DNA of 64,000 bases from Chrysomallon squamiferum (lineage: Eukaryota > Mollusca > Gastropoda > Neomphalida > Peltospiridae): positions 24,557,755-24,621,754 of the forward strand of contig CM022670.1 of the NCBI GenBank assembly GCA_012295275.1. The letters are read 5' to 3'. The stretch's first letter is position 1. The number at the start of each line of letters is the position of its first letter. The notes under the pieces were generated by a model. It worked only from the letters and a program-made list of their open reading frames with translations. It made no database searches and was not told the DNA's origin. Below, one piece after another: positions 11,329 through 23,954 of the stretch. Made by a program: the position numbers and the translations under genes.

Positions 11329-11688
11329 CTTCACCACCTGAACGTGTGTCTGGGTGTTGGACTTGAGTTCTTTACTAACGGGTGCGGTCAAACGACCGTT
11401 CCTCTGGGGCGGTGCTGCTAGCTGTAACTGAGGTATATCCACACAGAACGAAACACTTTTCTGAGAACTCTGCGATCCCGAATGTCGGGCCCGGCTGTAC
11501 GTCGTGGCCGTCGTCTCGGACGCGTTCGACAGCCTGGCCTTCAGTTCTTCTCTCGTAGTGAGAAGTTTTCGGTTTTCTGTCCGCTGCAGCACCGTCGGCG
11601 CAGAACGACGTCGTGGTTCACCTTTCATGCCGTTGTATCGTCGTCGGTGGCGTCTTACCATGGTGCCGGCGCGCGTTAGCATAGACAT
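11329..11688 (-). CDS. Paralogous first coding exon A of an unidentified minus-strand gene
   Basis: The product is not identified. The exon encodes 120 residues, starting MSMLTRAGTMVRRHRRRYNG and ending HVQVVK, followed directly by a GTAAGT donor in phase 0. Conserved with exons B and C are the N-terminal TRAGTMVR block, RRRSAPTVLQRT (about residues 26-37), NRKLL and a RLSN/RLSI motif. SQKSVSF (about 75-81) contains the PP1-docking pattern K-x-V-x-F. RRRSAP fits a PKA/basophilic-kinase site with Pro at +2, a 14-3-3-like context. The rest is Ser/Thr/Arg-rich and probably disordered. The frame is open upstream to an ATG at 11793. I chose the ATG at 11686-11688 because B and C start at the same motif and a TATA-like box at 11794-11801 would place the transcript start downstream of the earlier ATG. 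The gene must continue to the left; no later exon is recognised in the window. Confidence 0.8.
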
Positions 11689-11793
11689 AATGCGAACTTC
11701 TACCTGATCTCGCTGTTTTGTTTCACCACTGTTAATCTCATTGTTTGATTTACAGAAACGTATCAAATCACACTTGCCAGTCAAGTATAGCAA

Positions 11794-11801
11794 TATTTAT
11801 A
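11794..11801 (-). promoter_or_regulatory. Candidate TATA box for exon A
   Basis: TATAAATA on the minus strand, 106 bp upstream of the chosen ATG. A start about 25-30 bp downstream would give a short 5' UTR and exclude the in-frame ATG at 11793. No comparable box is clear upstream of exons B or C, so this is tentative in AT-rich DNA. Confidence 0.35.
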
Positions 11802-12623
11802 CAACGTCTCCGTTAAAACAAAACAAACCTAAAAAATCTCAAATTTAGAAAAAAAAAAAAAAAAAAAAACTTTAACTCACATCATCTTTCACGAACGAAC
11901 GTATACGAAACATAATTTAACCAATTACTGTAACTTGTAGCTTAGAACATCTTCTTTGTGCGACTTCATACAACACATTTCTTTTTTTTCTGTCTCTCTC
12001 TTTACTTTTTTTTTCTTCTTCTTCTTCTTCTTCTTCTTCTTCTGGTGTAAGAATACAGCGTATCTCACTTCTACGGCGCATTCGCTCGCCGACTGAGTAA
12101 ATCCTTCGTATGAAAGGATTGATTAGCGCCTATCTACTTCACATAACGAGAACCGGCAGGCCTGGTCGTGATCTGCGATGCATTTCCTGGGGTGACAAAC
12201 ATCGTCGTCTCAAACACAGCTGAATGGTGACTGGACGTTATAATTAGGTGAAGATACAGAGCAGGGTTAAAAAAAAAAAAAAAAGGGAAAGAAAAAAAAA
12301 AAGAAAAGACGACGTCACTGTAACGTACTTCGTTATCAGAAGAACCCGCCTAATGTGTAAGTATATAAATAGATTTCTTGACCAAGAATTCGATGACGTT
12401 GACAAAAGGGGTGACCTAAGTAATTATTGTAAACGCCCGAAACAACAGAGAAGCAAGCGAGATAATTGATATCCTCAAATAGACGAGCCCTGCGTCACGG
12501 AATCATCTTAACCGGTCGCCATCGAAGTTCTAATGACTGTATATTATCTGAGACTGTTTGCACAGAACAACGTACGACTTCCTTAACGAGATTTCAGTTC
12601 TGAGCGTATCTGAGCCGCGCCAG

Positions 12624-12628
<5 letters not shown>
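11802..12628. other. Upstream flank of exon A, with simple tracts
   Basis: Poly-A at about 11850-11870, (CTT)n at about 12015-12042 and A/G-rich tracts at 12270-12310. The 12050-12240 stretch is richer in CpG than its surroundings and could be promoter sequence for exon A, but no specific site is certain. Confidence 0.35.
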
Positions 12629-12668
<40 letters not shown>

Positions 12669-12676
12669 GCACACAC
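12629..12676. repeat. (CA)n microsatellite
   Basis: About 48 bp of CA, the last part with CGCG interruptions. Confidence 0.95.
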
Positions 12677-12875
12677 GACAGCCAGAACTCTCGCCACGGT
12701 AGCACCGCCGACATCTGAATGTCGAGTCGCTAATAATAGTGAGGTAATTTAATTATTACGAAACTGTGACTGACAAGCGACGAGGTAGTTGAACAATAAT
12801 CAAATTGGATCCGTGCTGTCTAGTGTGATGAGGTGAGGAATTGAGGAAAGTCGTCGTTTGTCTGATTTCAGCTGA

Positions 12876-12912
12876 GGTGGAGGTGGAGGTGAGGGGGGGG
12901 AAGGGGAGCGGG
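12876..12912 (+). other. G-rich tract with G-quadruplex potential
   Basis: GGTGGAGGTGGAGGTGA followed by eight G, AA, four G, AGC and GGG. At least four runs of three or more G occur within about 18 bp. It is unusual in this AT-rich window and lies about 1.2 kb upstream of exon A, on the strand opposite to the gene. Confidence 0.7.
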
Positions 12913-13016
12913 AAAACCTCTTGAGAGGAAGGAGCGGTTGTTACATAAATAGACTGAATAAAATCTAGAGTGTAACTAACAGGTGAAGAGAAATAAAAAG
13001 ATGATGATGATGATGA

Positions 13017-13041
<25 letters not shown>

Positions 13042-13047
<6 letters not shown>

Positions 13048-13172
13048 AGAAATGACCGGAAATACAGTTATGGAAAGAAAATATTTTTAGGAAAGAACAC
13101 AAAAGCATTTAATATTAAACATTTCGTCGAAGATTGATTTTAAATATTATTATTTACAGATATATGTACACA
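13042..13172 (-). repeat. Dispersed repeat, copy 2 (inverted partner of 8484-8622)
   Basis: Read on the minus strand it carries the same landmarks as copy 1, including TGTACATATATCTGTAAATA and TCAATCTTCGACGAAATG. An (ATT)n tract (13014-13047) and a short CA tract sit at its ends as in copy 1. Confidence 0.85.
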
Positions 13173-13214
13173 CACACACACAGAGATACATTAGACAGGT
13201 AGATAAACACAGAG

Positions 13215-13386
<172 letters not shown>

Positions 13387-13559
13387 GCAAAGAGAAGCAA
13401 GAGAACTCCCAAAATATATTTATCTAACAGAGAGACAGAAAGACAAGTATTTATTATATATTATATATATATATATACAGACACACAGACAGATAAACAG
13501 ACAAATATATAGATATGTAGAAGTTCGTATTTACTTTCCACGACAGTGTTTAATCTCTT

Positions 13560-13571
13560 TTTTTTTGTTTG

Positions 13572-13611
<40 letters not shown>

Positions 13612-13614
13612 TGT

Positions 13615-13650
<36 letters not shown>
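13560..13650. repeat. T-rich/(AT)n tract
   Basis: Consecutive T runs and an AT dinucleotide run, including about 29 T near 13619-13647. Confidence 0.9.
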
Positions 13651-14340
13651 GCTCAAAATGGCAGAAAAGCAGATTAAAATAAAGACGTTGTAAATGCTGA
13701 AATCTTAATATGGAATCAGATTTTATTTGTAATAAGATACTCCAAGACAGAAATGCAGAGACGTCTAAACACTTGGATATATTTTATGATTTAACAAAAT
13801 TATTAAGAGGAAAAGGAATAAATAGAATGTGAGAAAAATAAATATAATGAAAGAAAAAAGAAAAATAATGAAATACTAAACAAAAAATATCACAATATTA
13901 TTATTATTATTATTATTCAGGTTGTTTTGTTGTTGTTGTTGTTGTTGTTGTCGTCGTCGTTTTAAATTTATTATTATACAATAAAAGGTATTTATGTTAT
14001 AAGTAGGTAGGTTCAGAAAATCATACACAGCCTAAAACGACCTCGCGTAGGAAAAAGATCCCGAAAAAGTCTTGTCTCGCCTAGATTATTTTCAGTTATC
14101 AAGATTTAGTTTCTTTCTTTATTATAATGAAAGCGAAATTGATATAACTCTTAATGGTTAATATTACCACAGAGACACGTATAAAAGAAAGAAACAATGA
14201 AAACGAAATATTAAGGAAGATGAAATCAATAGAATAACAAAGAAAGAGTGAAAATTAAGTAATGACATACGGAGGCGAACCTACACAAAAATTCATTGTC
14301 TGAAATGAACGCAAACATACATCAACACCCAATAACAACC

Positions 14341-14343
14341 ACG

Positions 14344-14374
<31 letters not shown>

Positions 14375-14535
14375 ACACCCACAAACACAAGCACGAATAA
14401 ATATATACGTTCGTACACACATACATATAAAATACAGGCATACATAAATACATACATACATACAAACATAATATATACATAGATACATATACATACTTAC
14501 ATACGTACATAAGTACGTACATACATACATATATT
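14341..14535. repeat. (CA)n and (CATA)n microsatellite cluster
   Basis: A CA tract (about 14342-14380) followed by degenerate ATAC/CATA units up to the 5' end of the SINE at about 14545. Confidence 0.93.
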
Positions 14536-14544
14536 CAAAAAGAA

Positions 14545-14755
14545 TTTGTTTTAATGGCCGAACGGTAACATCATCCACCTTCGGAGTGTGGGCGAATGGA
14601 ATGAATGCCATACGTTCGAATCTCGTCAGCGGCAACTGACAGGTTTGTGGGTCGTGATTGGACTTTGTCCTCCTGCGCCAGTGCGTTCTCACATTTTGTC
14701 TATATTCAGAGACTAATCAGACGTACATACGACAGAGAATATTCAAAATCCTAAA
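14545..14755 (+). mobile_element. tRNA-derived SINE
   Basis: The RNA polymerase III A box is TGGCCGAACGG (14555-14565), a full match to TRGYNNANNNG. The B box is CGTTCGAATCT (14613-14623), matching GTTCGANTC, 58 bp downstream. The spacing and the GGCCGAACGGT opening resemble a class II (Ser/Leu-type) tRNA with a long variable arm. The acceptor and anticodon parts do not fold as a functional tRNA. A non-tRNA body (TTTGTGGGTCGTGATTGGAC onward) follows and an ACAT simple-repeat tail begins near 14757. The 3' boundary is approximate. Confidence 0.7.
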
Positions 14756-15420
14756 ATACATACATACATACCTACAATCAAATACAAACTGAAACATATA
14801 AACCATAAAAAAAAAAAAAAAAAAATATAAAAAAAAACAACACGTTCATATACTCAAAGATAAATTTCCCTTCAGCCTGTGACGTCGAGTATCGTAATAA
14901 AAAAGAATGAACGCGCAGCGACACTGGATCAACTGTCGATAACTCGTGCTGCTCTAAGCAACGAGCGCAGTAAGTCCGTGATTACAGAAGAGTTCTCTGT
15001 CATTTTCTCCTAAATCTGTCTTTTCTCTCTCGTCGCGAGGAACATCACCGCTAGACACTTACTTTGCCATGTTTCACAACAGATCGATATTTGTCGAAGC
15101 CATGTGGATATTTAAAGGACAGTCATAACAACACCACGTTAACAAATCATCATCATCACGGCGCACTGAAAAAATCTTCAGTGTTAAACAGGCACACTGT
15201 CGTGTCCAGGTCCATTTGTCGTCTTCGCAATCCTTAGAAAGTTAAGATACTTTTGGTGTCAGTTTGTGTGTTAGATTTGGAACGTGATTTTTTGTGTGTG
15301 TCAAAGAATGAAAATCTCTCTAATCAGAACATTTTTGTATACTGACTAATATAATGTGTATTAGATATAAAAGATATGCTTTTCATTTAGGGAAACATAC
15401 ATGTCATATGAACTGGTTTC

Positions 15421-15423
<3 letters not shown>
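14756..15423. other. Intergenic, no gene seen
   Basis: Begins with CATA units and poly-A. The 14870-15240 stretch is of higher complexity and GC (with several CG-containing words), but no open frame or splice pattern is convincing. Confidence 0.4.

Positions 15424-15515
<92 letters not shown>
15424..15515. repeat. (CT)n microsatellite
   Basis: About 92 bp, with one CCCC interruption near 15497-15500. Confidence 0.97.
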
Positions 15516-15518
<3 letters not shown>

Positions 15519-15655
15519 AATTTTCAGATATATATTTGAGCGTACGTGTATGTGTGTTTTTAAGCAGGCATATATGAATTTAAAATGAAAAAAGTTTTTA
15601 AAATATTCTGAAACTGAAAGAAAATTAATACTGGCAGAAATATTATATTGTCAGT

Positions 15656-15656
15656 T

Positions 15657-15751
<95 letters not shown>

Positions 15752-15776
15752 TATTAATAAATAAATAAATAAATAA
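15656..15776. repeat. Compound (TTTA)n(TTA)n with inverted (ATAA)n end
   Basis: TTTA units, then TTA units, then TTAATAAATAAATAAATAAA, so the two ends can pair into a long AT hairpin. Confidence 0.93.
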
Positions 15777-16807
15777 AAATTTTGAAATTATAAAGAAATC
15801 ACTAGCGTATTTTATTTTATTTAACAGCAACAAATCCAATTTCATTTATTGATATTCTGTAAATATTTTTTCATGGACGAATATAATAATATAGCAGCGG
15901 CCGTTTTAAAATATTTAAGTTAGTTTTGAATTCTATATAACAAAGAAAGCAGGATAATAGTTACTGTGTTTTCTCCGATCCCTTTAGAATCCATGTTCAG
16001 CCACTGAGTATGTGTCTTCTTCTCTGAGCAGAGTTGCACATGAAAGATGTCATACTGCTGATCGCTAACACTAAATCTTGGAGCAGCAGGCATCCTTCTG
16101 TCATCTTTATACACATAACATGTAAATGCTGCAGATTTCTTACCTAATAACTATATATGCAAAAAACATGTAGAATCTTCTTTTTTGTCGATAAGTCAGT
16201 ATTAGCGAAACTTCTCGAAACCTGAACCTTATTAAACCTTAATTCACCTAAAACCGAATCATTTCCGCGACTTCGTCGTTCATCAAATACCTGAATGCGA
16301 AACCTCAGTAAATCAAACACCGAAAACGCGAACTTTTTTTTCTTGTTCCTGACGCTGTTGGGATTGGACAAGTTTCAGAGTACGCTATAAAGACACTGGA
16401 CTAAAGGGAATATTTTTTTTTTTTTTTTATCTTCTGCACGAAATGAGTAAAATGATGAAGGAAATAACAAGCAGGATTAATTTCTGGTTTATATCGAGCT
16501 AAATTCTAATTAATTCTCGCATTACTGTAAGCTCGACGAAATGAGGATAGAAAAGAAACCCGTTATATGCACCCTAAGCCTTTGTTTTTAAATAACAGTA
16601 TAAGAATTTAGGTGTTCTCCTAGGACAGAAAGATTTCATCTTACACGAACCAGCGATGACTTTAATATTCTCGCTTATTAGTAAATGACAGAACAACTTA
16701 TTTCATGGATCATCTTGCAACAGGTACAGTACACATACACAAACACACACACACAAAACAAGCACGCACGCATAGACACAAAGGCATGCACGCAAACATA
16801 GATAGAA

Positions 16808-16944
16808 CATAGATACACATGCGTACAAACGCTGACACATACATACGTACACACATGCGTACAAACGCAGACACATATAATACATACGTACACACATACG
16901 TACATGCATACACTCACACATACATACATACATACATACATACA
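16808..16944. repeat. 36-41-bp minisatellite grading into (CATA)n
   Basis: ACATGCGTACAAACGC, a GACACAT-type joint and ACATACGTACAC occur twice in tandem (about 16816-16895), then decay into CATA units. This gives spurious open frames on both strands. Confidence 0.8.
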
Positions 16945-17652
16945 GAACGGAAGAAAAAAGACGTTTTTGTGGAACAACACTACTTGAACGGATGGAACTA
17001 TGAATCAACGAGAACGCTACAACCACCGCTAATTTATCAGTAATGCTGAAACAGTAACGCAGTTATCTGTATAATCATGAATACACGTTAAAAACAAAAT
17101 AAGGCAGGTACTTACTTACTTGTATCGAAACAAGAATTCAGTAAGGTAAATGCGCTAAAAGATAACTACAAATCATTATTGTAATATTCCAATGAACTCT
17201 GCAATGTGAACAGTTGCTACTGGGAACAGAGCGGCTCGCTCTTATGACGTCATAACAATAAGACCTTTAACCTTCTATGTATTTGGTTTCGTACAACTTT
17301 AGCAATGTGAGAAAACGAATTAAATAAATAAAACAAAATAAATTATTGATTCGGTTTATAATTAATAAAATAAAGATTTGTTGCTTTTTTTTTTTTTTTT
17401 TTTTTTTTGCTATCATATATTTTTTCATTTTGCAACAAATACTACTTCTCTCATTGAAACCAAACTATATTTTCATTTTGCATCCAGTTTTGTGCCGTAT
17501 TTTGTAAAGCGAAAAGAATACGCGTCAAAATTAATTTAATTAAAATAAAAATAAAATTGTTTTCTCTTGTAGTTTTTGTAACAGGCCTTATTAAAATAAA
17601 TAAATAAATAAATACGTAAATAAATAAATAAAAGAAAAAATATATTAAGAAA

Positions 17653-17698
<46 letters not shown>

Positions 17699-18734
17699 TT
17701 AAAAGGTAATTCTTTATTGAAATGGTGATTGAAATAACAGCAGATTTTGTTTACCAATAATTTGCCTTATTTTAAAATTTAATTTTGTTTATCTTTGTTC
17801 AGGTAGCGTAACATGGCCTCATGTGAAAATGTTATCCACTATTTATTTTTCGATTAGTGATATTTGACTTACACTAAAATGTTATTTCGTTTATTTTTCT
17901 TGAAGCAGTGAAAATCTGTGTAAATTTTATGATTAATTATTTTTCAACTAATGATGGTTTAGCTGATGATTCAGTTAATGACTCATTTTTACTCTTCAAA
18001 TGACGATAGCTTTCCATATCCGAGAAAATAATACGTAAACAATTCTTCAAGTAGAAGTGCTTTGCCTTGTTTAAAATAATAAACAATTAATAATAATAAT
18101 TATTATAATAATTATGTTTGCAGTATATTAATGACTTTTAACATCATTTTGAAGAGATAAAAGGGAAAATGAAACAAATTACAAAGACAGCAAAGAACAA
18201 CAACAAAATTGTATCACAAGCAACGTGATTACTAAGCGTAGGTTCTCAACTTTAAATTGTATTCCAGAATTTTGGCGTATCATACTTTGTACACAATTTT
18301 GAAGAAACGAGACCCACTTTGAACGTGTTTGCACTGAAATGAATTTAATATGTACCGATTTTAACTTTTAGGCCGACTTAGAGAACTGTCAATGTTTGTG
18401 TGGATGTGTCTCTGTATGTGCGTGAACATGACAGAGAGACAGAGAGAGAGAGACGGAGAGAGACAGAGAGAGACTAAATAAATCTATATTATATTAGTTT
18501 CATCAAATTACACACAGGGAACGCACAAATGAAAAGCCATGCATACGAACACGTTTTTTAAAACTGAACATACTGCCGTTCATGATCAACAATCTAGATG
18601 TCGATTAGAAAAAAAGCTTTCATGTGACAAGGACTTGTAATTAAATTTACATGAAACTAAAGAAGATTTCCGAGACGCAGAAGAAACAAGCGATGAAATA
18701 TGAACCCAGAGAGTATTTAACCATACAGACAGTG

Positions 18735-18738
<4 letters not shown>
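16945..18738. other. Intergenic/intronic, no gene seen
   Basis: If exons A-C belong to one transcript, this lies in the intron downstream of exon B. It contains a CRE-like TGACGTCA at 17245-17252, a T run at about 17385-17408, an (AAT)n tract at 17656-17698 and imperfect GA units at about 18430-18470. Confidence 0.45.

Positions 18739-18807
<69 letters not shown>
18739..18807. repeat. (CA)n microsatellite
   Basis: About 69 bp of CA. Confidence 0.97.
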
Positions 18808-18808
<1 letters not shown>

Positions 18809-19261
18809 ACACACATCCATTCATCCATATCTAATTTTGTGTGTGTGGATGTATGTGAAGGAATGTATAGGAAAAGTGAATATCTTGGCTGTACTAAGTA
18901 TGTATTGCCTTGATGAAGTGCGTCGTCTGATGTCAACAGTACTTTAACAAACTAAATTAACTCACATATTGGATATATACAGCTCTCCATTAGTAAGCCA
19001 TCCAGTATCAAATACTTTGGTAACATACTGAACAGTTTAAAAGATGAAGTCCTGAGCTTGAATCTTGTGAACTAACAATCTACATCAGTTACTGTAAATC
19101 AGCAAAAGATAAAAAGTGATATTAATTGGAATTTGAATAAAAATCTGTTTGCCTTTTGTACTGATAAATTAGAGAAATCCCTTTATTTCTCATCACATTA
19201 ACAACATAGACATAGAAGTTAGTGTACTTATATAACATTTGCAATAGTATTTATTTATTTA

Positions 19262-19270
19262 TCTGTTGAT

Positions 19271-19361
<91 letters not shown>

Positions 19362-19545
19362 TTTTTTATGTTTTGATTAGTTCTGTTTTATTTTATTTTA
19401 GTTAAACTCTTTAGTTTTAGCTTAGTTTTAGTTTCAGTTTCAGTTTTACTTTTAGTTTCAGTTTAGCTTTAGTTTTGTTTAATTTCGTTTTGTATGTTGT
19501 TGTTTAATTTCGTTTTGTATGTTGTTGTTTTTTTGTTGTTTGTTT
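19262..19545. repeat. (TTA)n tract and TTTAGTTT-type minisatellite
   Basis: TTA units at about 19275-19360, then degenerate TTTTAG/TTTCAG units, then a perfect tandem pair of GTTTAATTTCGTTTTGTATG plus GTTGTT (about 19477-19528). Confidence 0.85.
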
Positions 19546-19710
19546 ATTTGTTTATTTATAGATATTTCTCCATTCACGGAGAAAACTGTTCTAGATGTCA
19601 AATTTCCTAACAAATTCTTTAAATAATCACTACCTTCTTCTGCTGGTCTTTTTAAAATTAATTTTTAACAGTTGCTTCATTTTACTTCGTTTTAAATTTT
19701 ATATTATTAT

Positions 19711-19744
<34 letters not shown>

Positions 19745-20730
19745 TTTACTTCTTTTTCTTTCTTTCTTAGTTAATTCCCTTTTCCCTTTTCGGCTTAAAA
19801 CTTTGATGTCCAGTAATGTTCACAAACCCCAAAACAATTACAATATTTACACTGTCCGTCTTGTATGTGTACATCAGTATTTAACCGCTCTCGTATGTCT
19901 TTTTCATTTACTTCTTCTGTCTCATATAAAATAACCGTTTAATATTGGTTAGTCTGTAATTAGCTTGGTTCGCAGGAAATCTTTACTTTCTTGCTATTTA
20001 TTTTGACTTGGAGAAAATCTCATATCTTCTCATAACAAACAATTAACTCTCTTCTGACGTCCTACGCGCTCTGTACTTCATCATCTTGTTATTACTTGTT
20101 TTTTTTTTTTTAAATTTTGTCATTATTTTTCCCCTTTATTTTTCTTCAACTTTTGTTTTTCCATGATTATGATAAAACGTAAAAGTGCTTATTCGCTTTA
20201 ACGTTTTTTCATATCCTTAAATCAAGTCTGTCTGGTGGTTCTCTTTCTCATTCTTTACCCTGTTACTATTCTCTGTCTCTCATGTGAATCAGTGATTCAG
20301 CATATTTTAAACTGCCATCAAAACAATCTTCGTATGTAAAATGACACTAAGTCAAACGTAATCGCCTTAGATGTTGGGTAACCTTTGTCCCATATTGATG
20401 GCAGACGCTGAATTTGAGACCAAATCAGATTGTTCCGTTGCTTATGTCTGCCTTTCACATCATGTTGTTGTCAATTTAACGTTGTCCTTTTACATCGCCA
20501 TTGTTTTAGAACCCAGAATCACACACTGAGTAAACGTGGCTATTCATTCGTTATGAATATTGTCTTGTATAGTAGTCTTGTTTAACGTTAGTTGTAGAGT
20601 AAGCATTTACTTTGTTCTCACACATTTTTATTTTTTATTGTTTCATTTATATATTTTAGTCCTTTGTTTTAAAATGATTGAGGAGGCAGTTAATCGATAC
20701 TCCTCACATAAACATTCACACAAAACACAG

Positions 20731-22156
<1,426 letters not shown>

Positions 22157-22525
22157 CTTAACCAAGAGAACCCTGTTGTTGGTAAACAATTCTCTTTCGT
22201 CGCGCGACGCCGGGGACACGGGTGCGTGCTGAACAAACCCGTTTTTCTCGACAGTTTTGGAAAGCTCGTTCACGTCCACTCTGAACGTCACGCTCTTCTG
22301 CGAGCTCTGCTCCGTGGACCCCCGGCTCCGTCTGTTGCTGTCCGAGATTTCGCGCACGTTGGACAGCCTCGCGATCTTTTCTTCCTTGCTGGACAAAAGT
22401 TTCCTGTTTCCGGACCTCTGCAGCACCGTGGGCGCCGACCTGCGCCGACTGTGCCCCATTATACTTCCGTTGTAACGTCGGCGGGGTTTCCGCACCATCG
22501 TCCCCGCGCGAGTTAACATAGACAT
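22157..22525 (-). CDS. Paralogous first coding exon B of an unidentified minus-strand gene
   Basis: The product is not identified. The exon encodes 123 residues, from MSMLTRAGTMVRKPRRRYNG to NRVLLVK, then a GTGAGT donor in phase 0. It aligns along its whole length with exon A: RRRSAPTVLQRSGNRKLL (about residues 27-44), a KEEKIARLSN segment, and SQKSVTFRVDVNEL (about 75-88). The last contains KSVTF, an exact RVxF-type PP1-docking motif followed by acidic and hydrophobic residues as is usual. The open frame runs past the donor for about 44 codons into AT-rich intron, so its 3' end is set by the splice site. The sequence before the ATG is purine-rich and lacks a polypyrimidine tract and acceptor, favouring a first exon. 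GC content is well above the flanks. Confidence 0.82.
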
Positions 22526-23923
22526 GATATTCCTTTTCTTTTTTTCTTTCCTAAATCTTTATTAAAATCCAAACTCTTTGCTGTTCAGCATTCCACTGTT
22601 GTGTCGACAGGTTTTGTTAACATCTTTAACGCTACAGGGCGATAGAAAATCTGATCAAGCAGTCTTTAAAAGAAGTCCGTAACGCATAAACAAACATCAG
22701 GTTACAAAAGCATTTCGCCTCGCACCTTTTCCTGCTGTTGTTTTCTGTGTTGTATTGTCCGTTAATGGAGTTCGCTTCCAGTAATGACACATTAAGAAGG
22801 TAAAATATTTTGTTTATTCCAAGAGTTGTTGCACTAACCGAACATTCACAACACGCATAAAGAATATCCAGTTCTCAGCTGCTTCTGAACATTTGGCCAC
22901 TGCTGAACATTCAGTCGCGCACGGACTTAAATCTCTGATAATGCGGAATCGGAGTACTTTCTCCTTTATGAAAAATGGAAAAAGGCAAAATACCAATAAC
23001 GCGACAATAAGGATGATGTCACCTTAATAATTTGTCACTGTCATTCTAAGACACACCGATTTTACTTAACTGCAATATCGATCATACGAAGGATAACGTT
23101 GAGACGAGGTCTTCTGTGGAAACTAAATACTACTAGATTAATTGGCGGGATACCATAGAGTCGAATGAAACGCAACGCATCTCTAACCTCTAAGACTGCT
23201 GGTGGTAATATGAAGCATGGCTGTCACTTTATAGCAAGACAATTAATTATATTTCTTGTTATTAAAAGAGCAAAGGCTTCACGTTTGTTCACACACAGCG
23301 AGCTACAGCTCGGTGTTGGAGCCGTTGAATTGACAGGACCGCCTGGGAATCATTAAATCCTCTTCATCTGGTAAATTTCCCATTCCTGACGCAGACTTAA
23401 GAACTGGCAATCAAAGTCGATGCATATGGCGGCATGTAAGTGGATGTAAGAGATTACTGGCTACTAATAAAGACTGTTTACTTCTGTTAGCTTATCATCG
23501 TGTAAATAATGAATCCGTGTTTACACCTTGCAGTGTACTGATATAATTATCAGCGTTCATAGACTGTGGTGAATTAATCAATGACTTGACAGTTATAACA
23601 AAACAATAAGGCTTGTTTCAGGATCCAAATGCGTATAAGACGTGCCTTAATCACAAATTAAACTACTCAAGACCGTTCTCTTTGATACAATTATGAGTTT
23701 TTGTCAAACTAAGGCGAATTATGCAATAACAAGAAAATTATACGTAAGAGAATAGACTAGGTTTACGAGAGACCATTATTATAGTGTAAGTAATTTTAAA
23801 GATGAAATGAGTTTCTTTACTGTGCAAAAGAAAATATTCTTCATCTAAACTCTGGACAGACATTGGATGCAATGTTTGATTGATTTTGTCTCATTGTTTT
23901 CTCTACTTCTCATAGTTCTTCTT

Positions 23924-23954
<31 letters not shown>

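Noticed and set aside
14555-14635. A functional tRNA gene
   Set aside because: The A and B boxes fit, but the anticodon and acceptor stems do not pair and a non-tRNA body follows, so it is called a SINE.
15920-16371. Two minus-strand frames of normal composition (15920-16114, 16144-16371)
   Set aside because: No recognised domain, no resemblance to exons A-C and no convincing splice borders. They are kept out of the gene list, though a lineage-specific exon cannot be excluded.
18255-18310. Second hAT-like end (GGTTCTCAACTTT near 18242, GGCGTATCATA near 18275)
   Set aside because: The match to hAT termini is too short and lacks the CAGTG start, a partner end and a target duplication.
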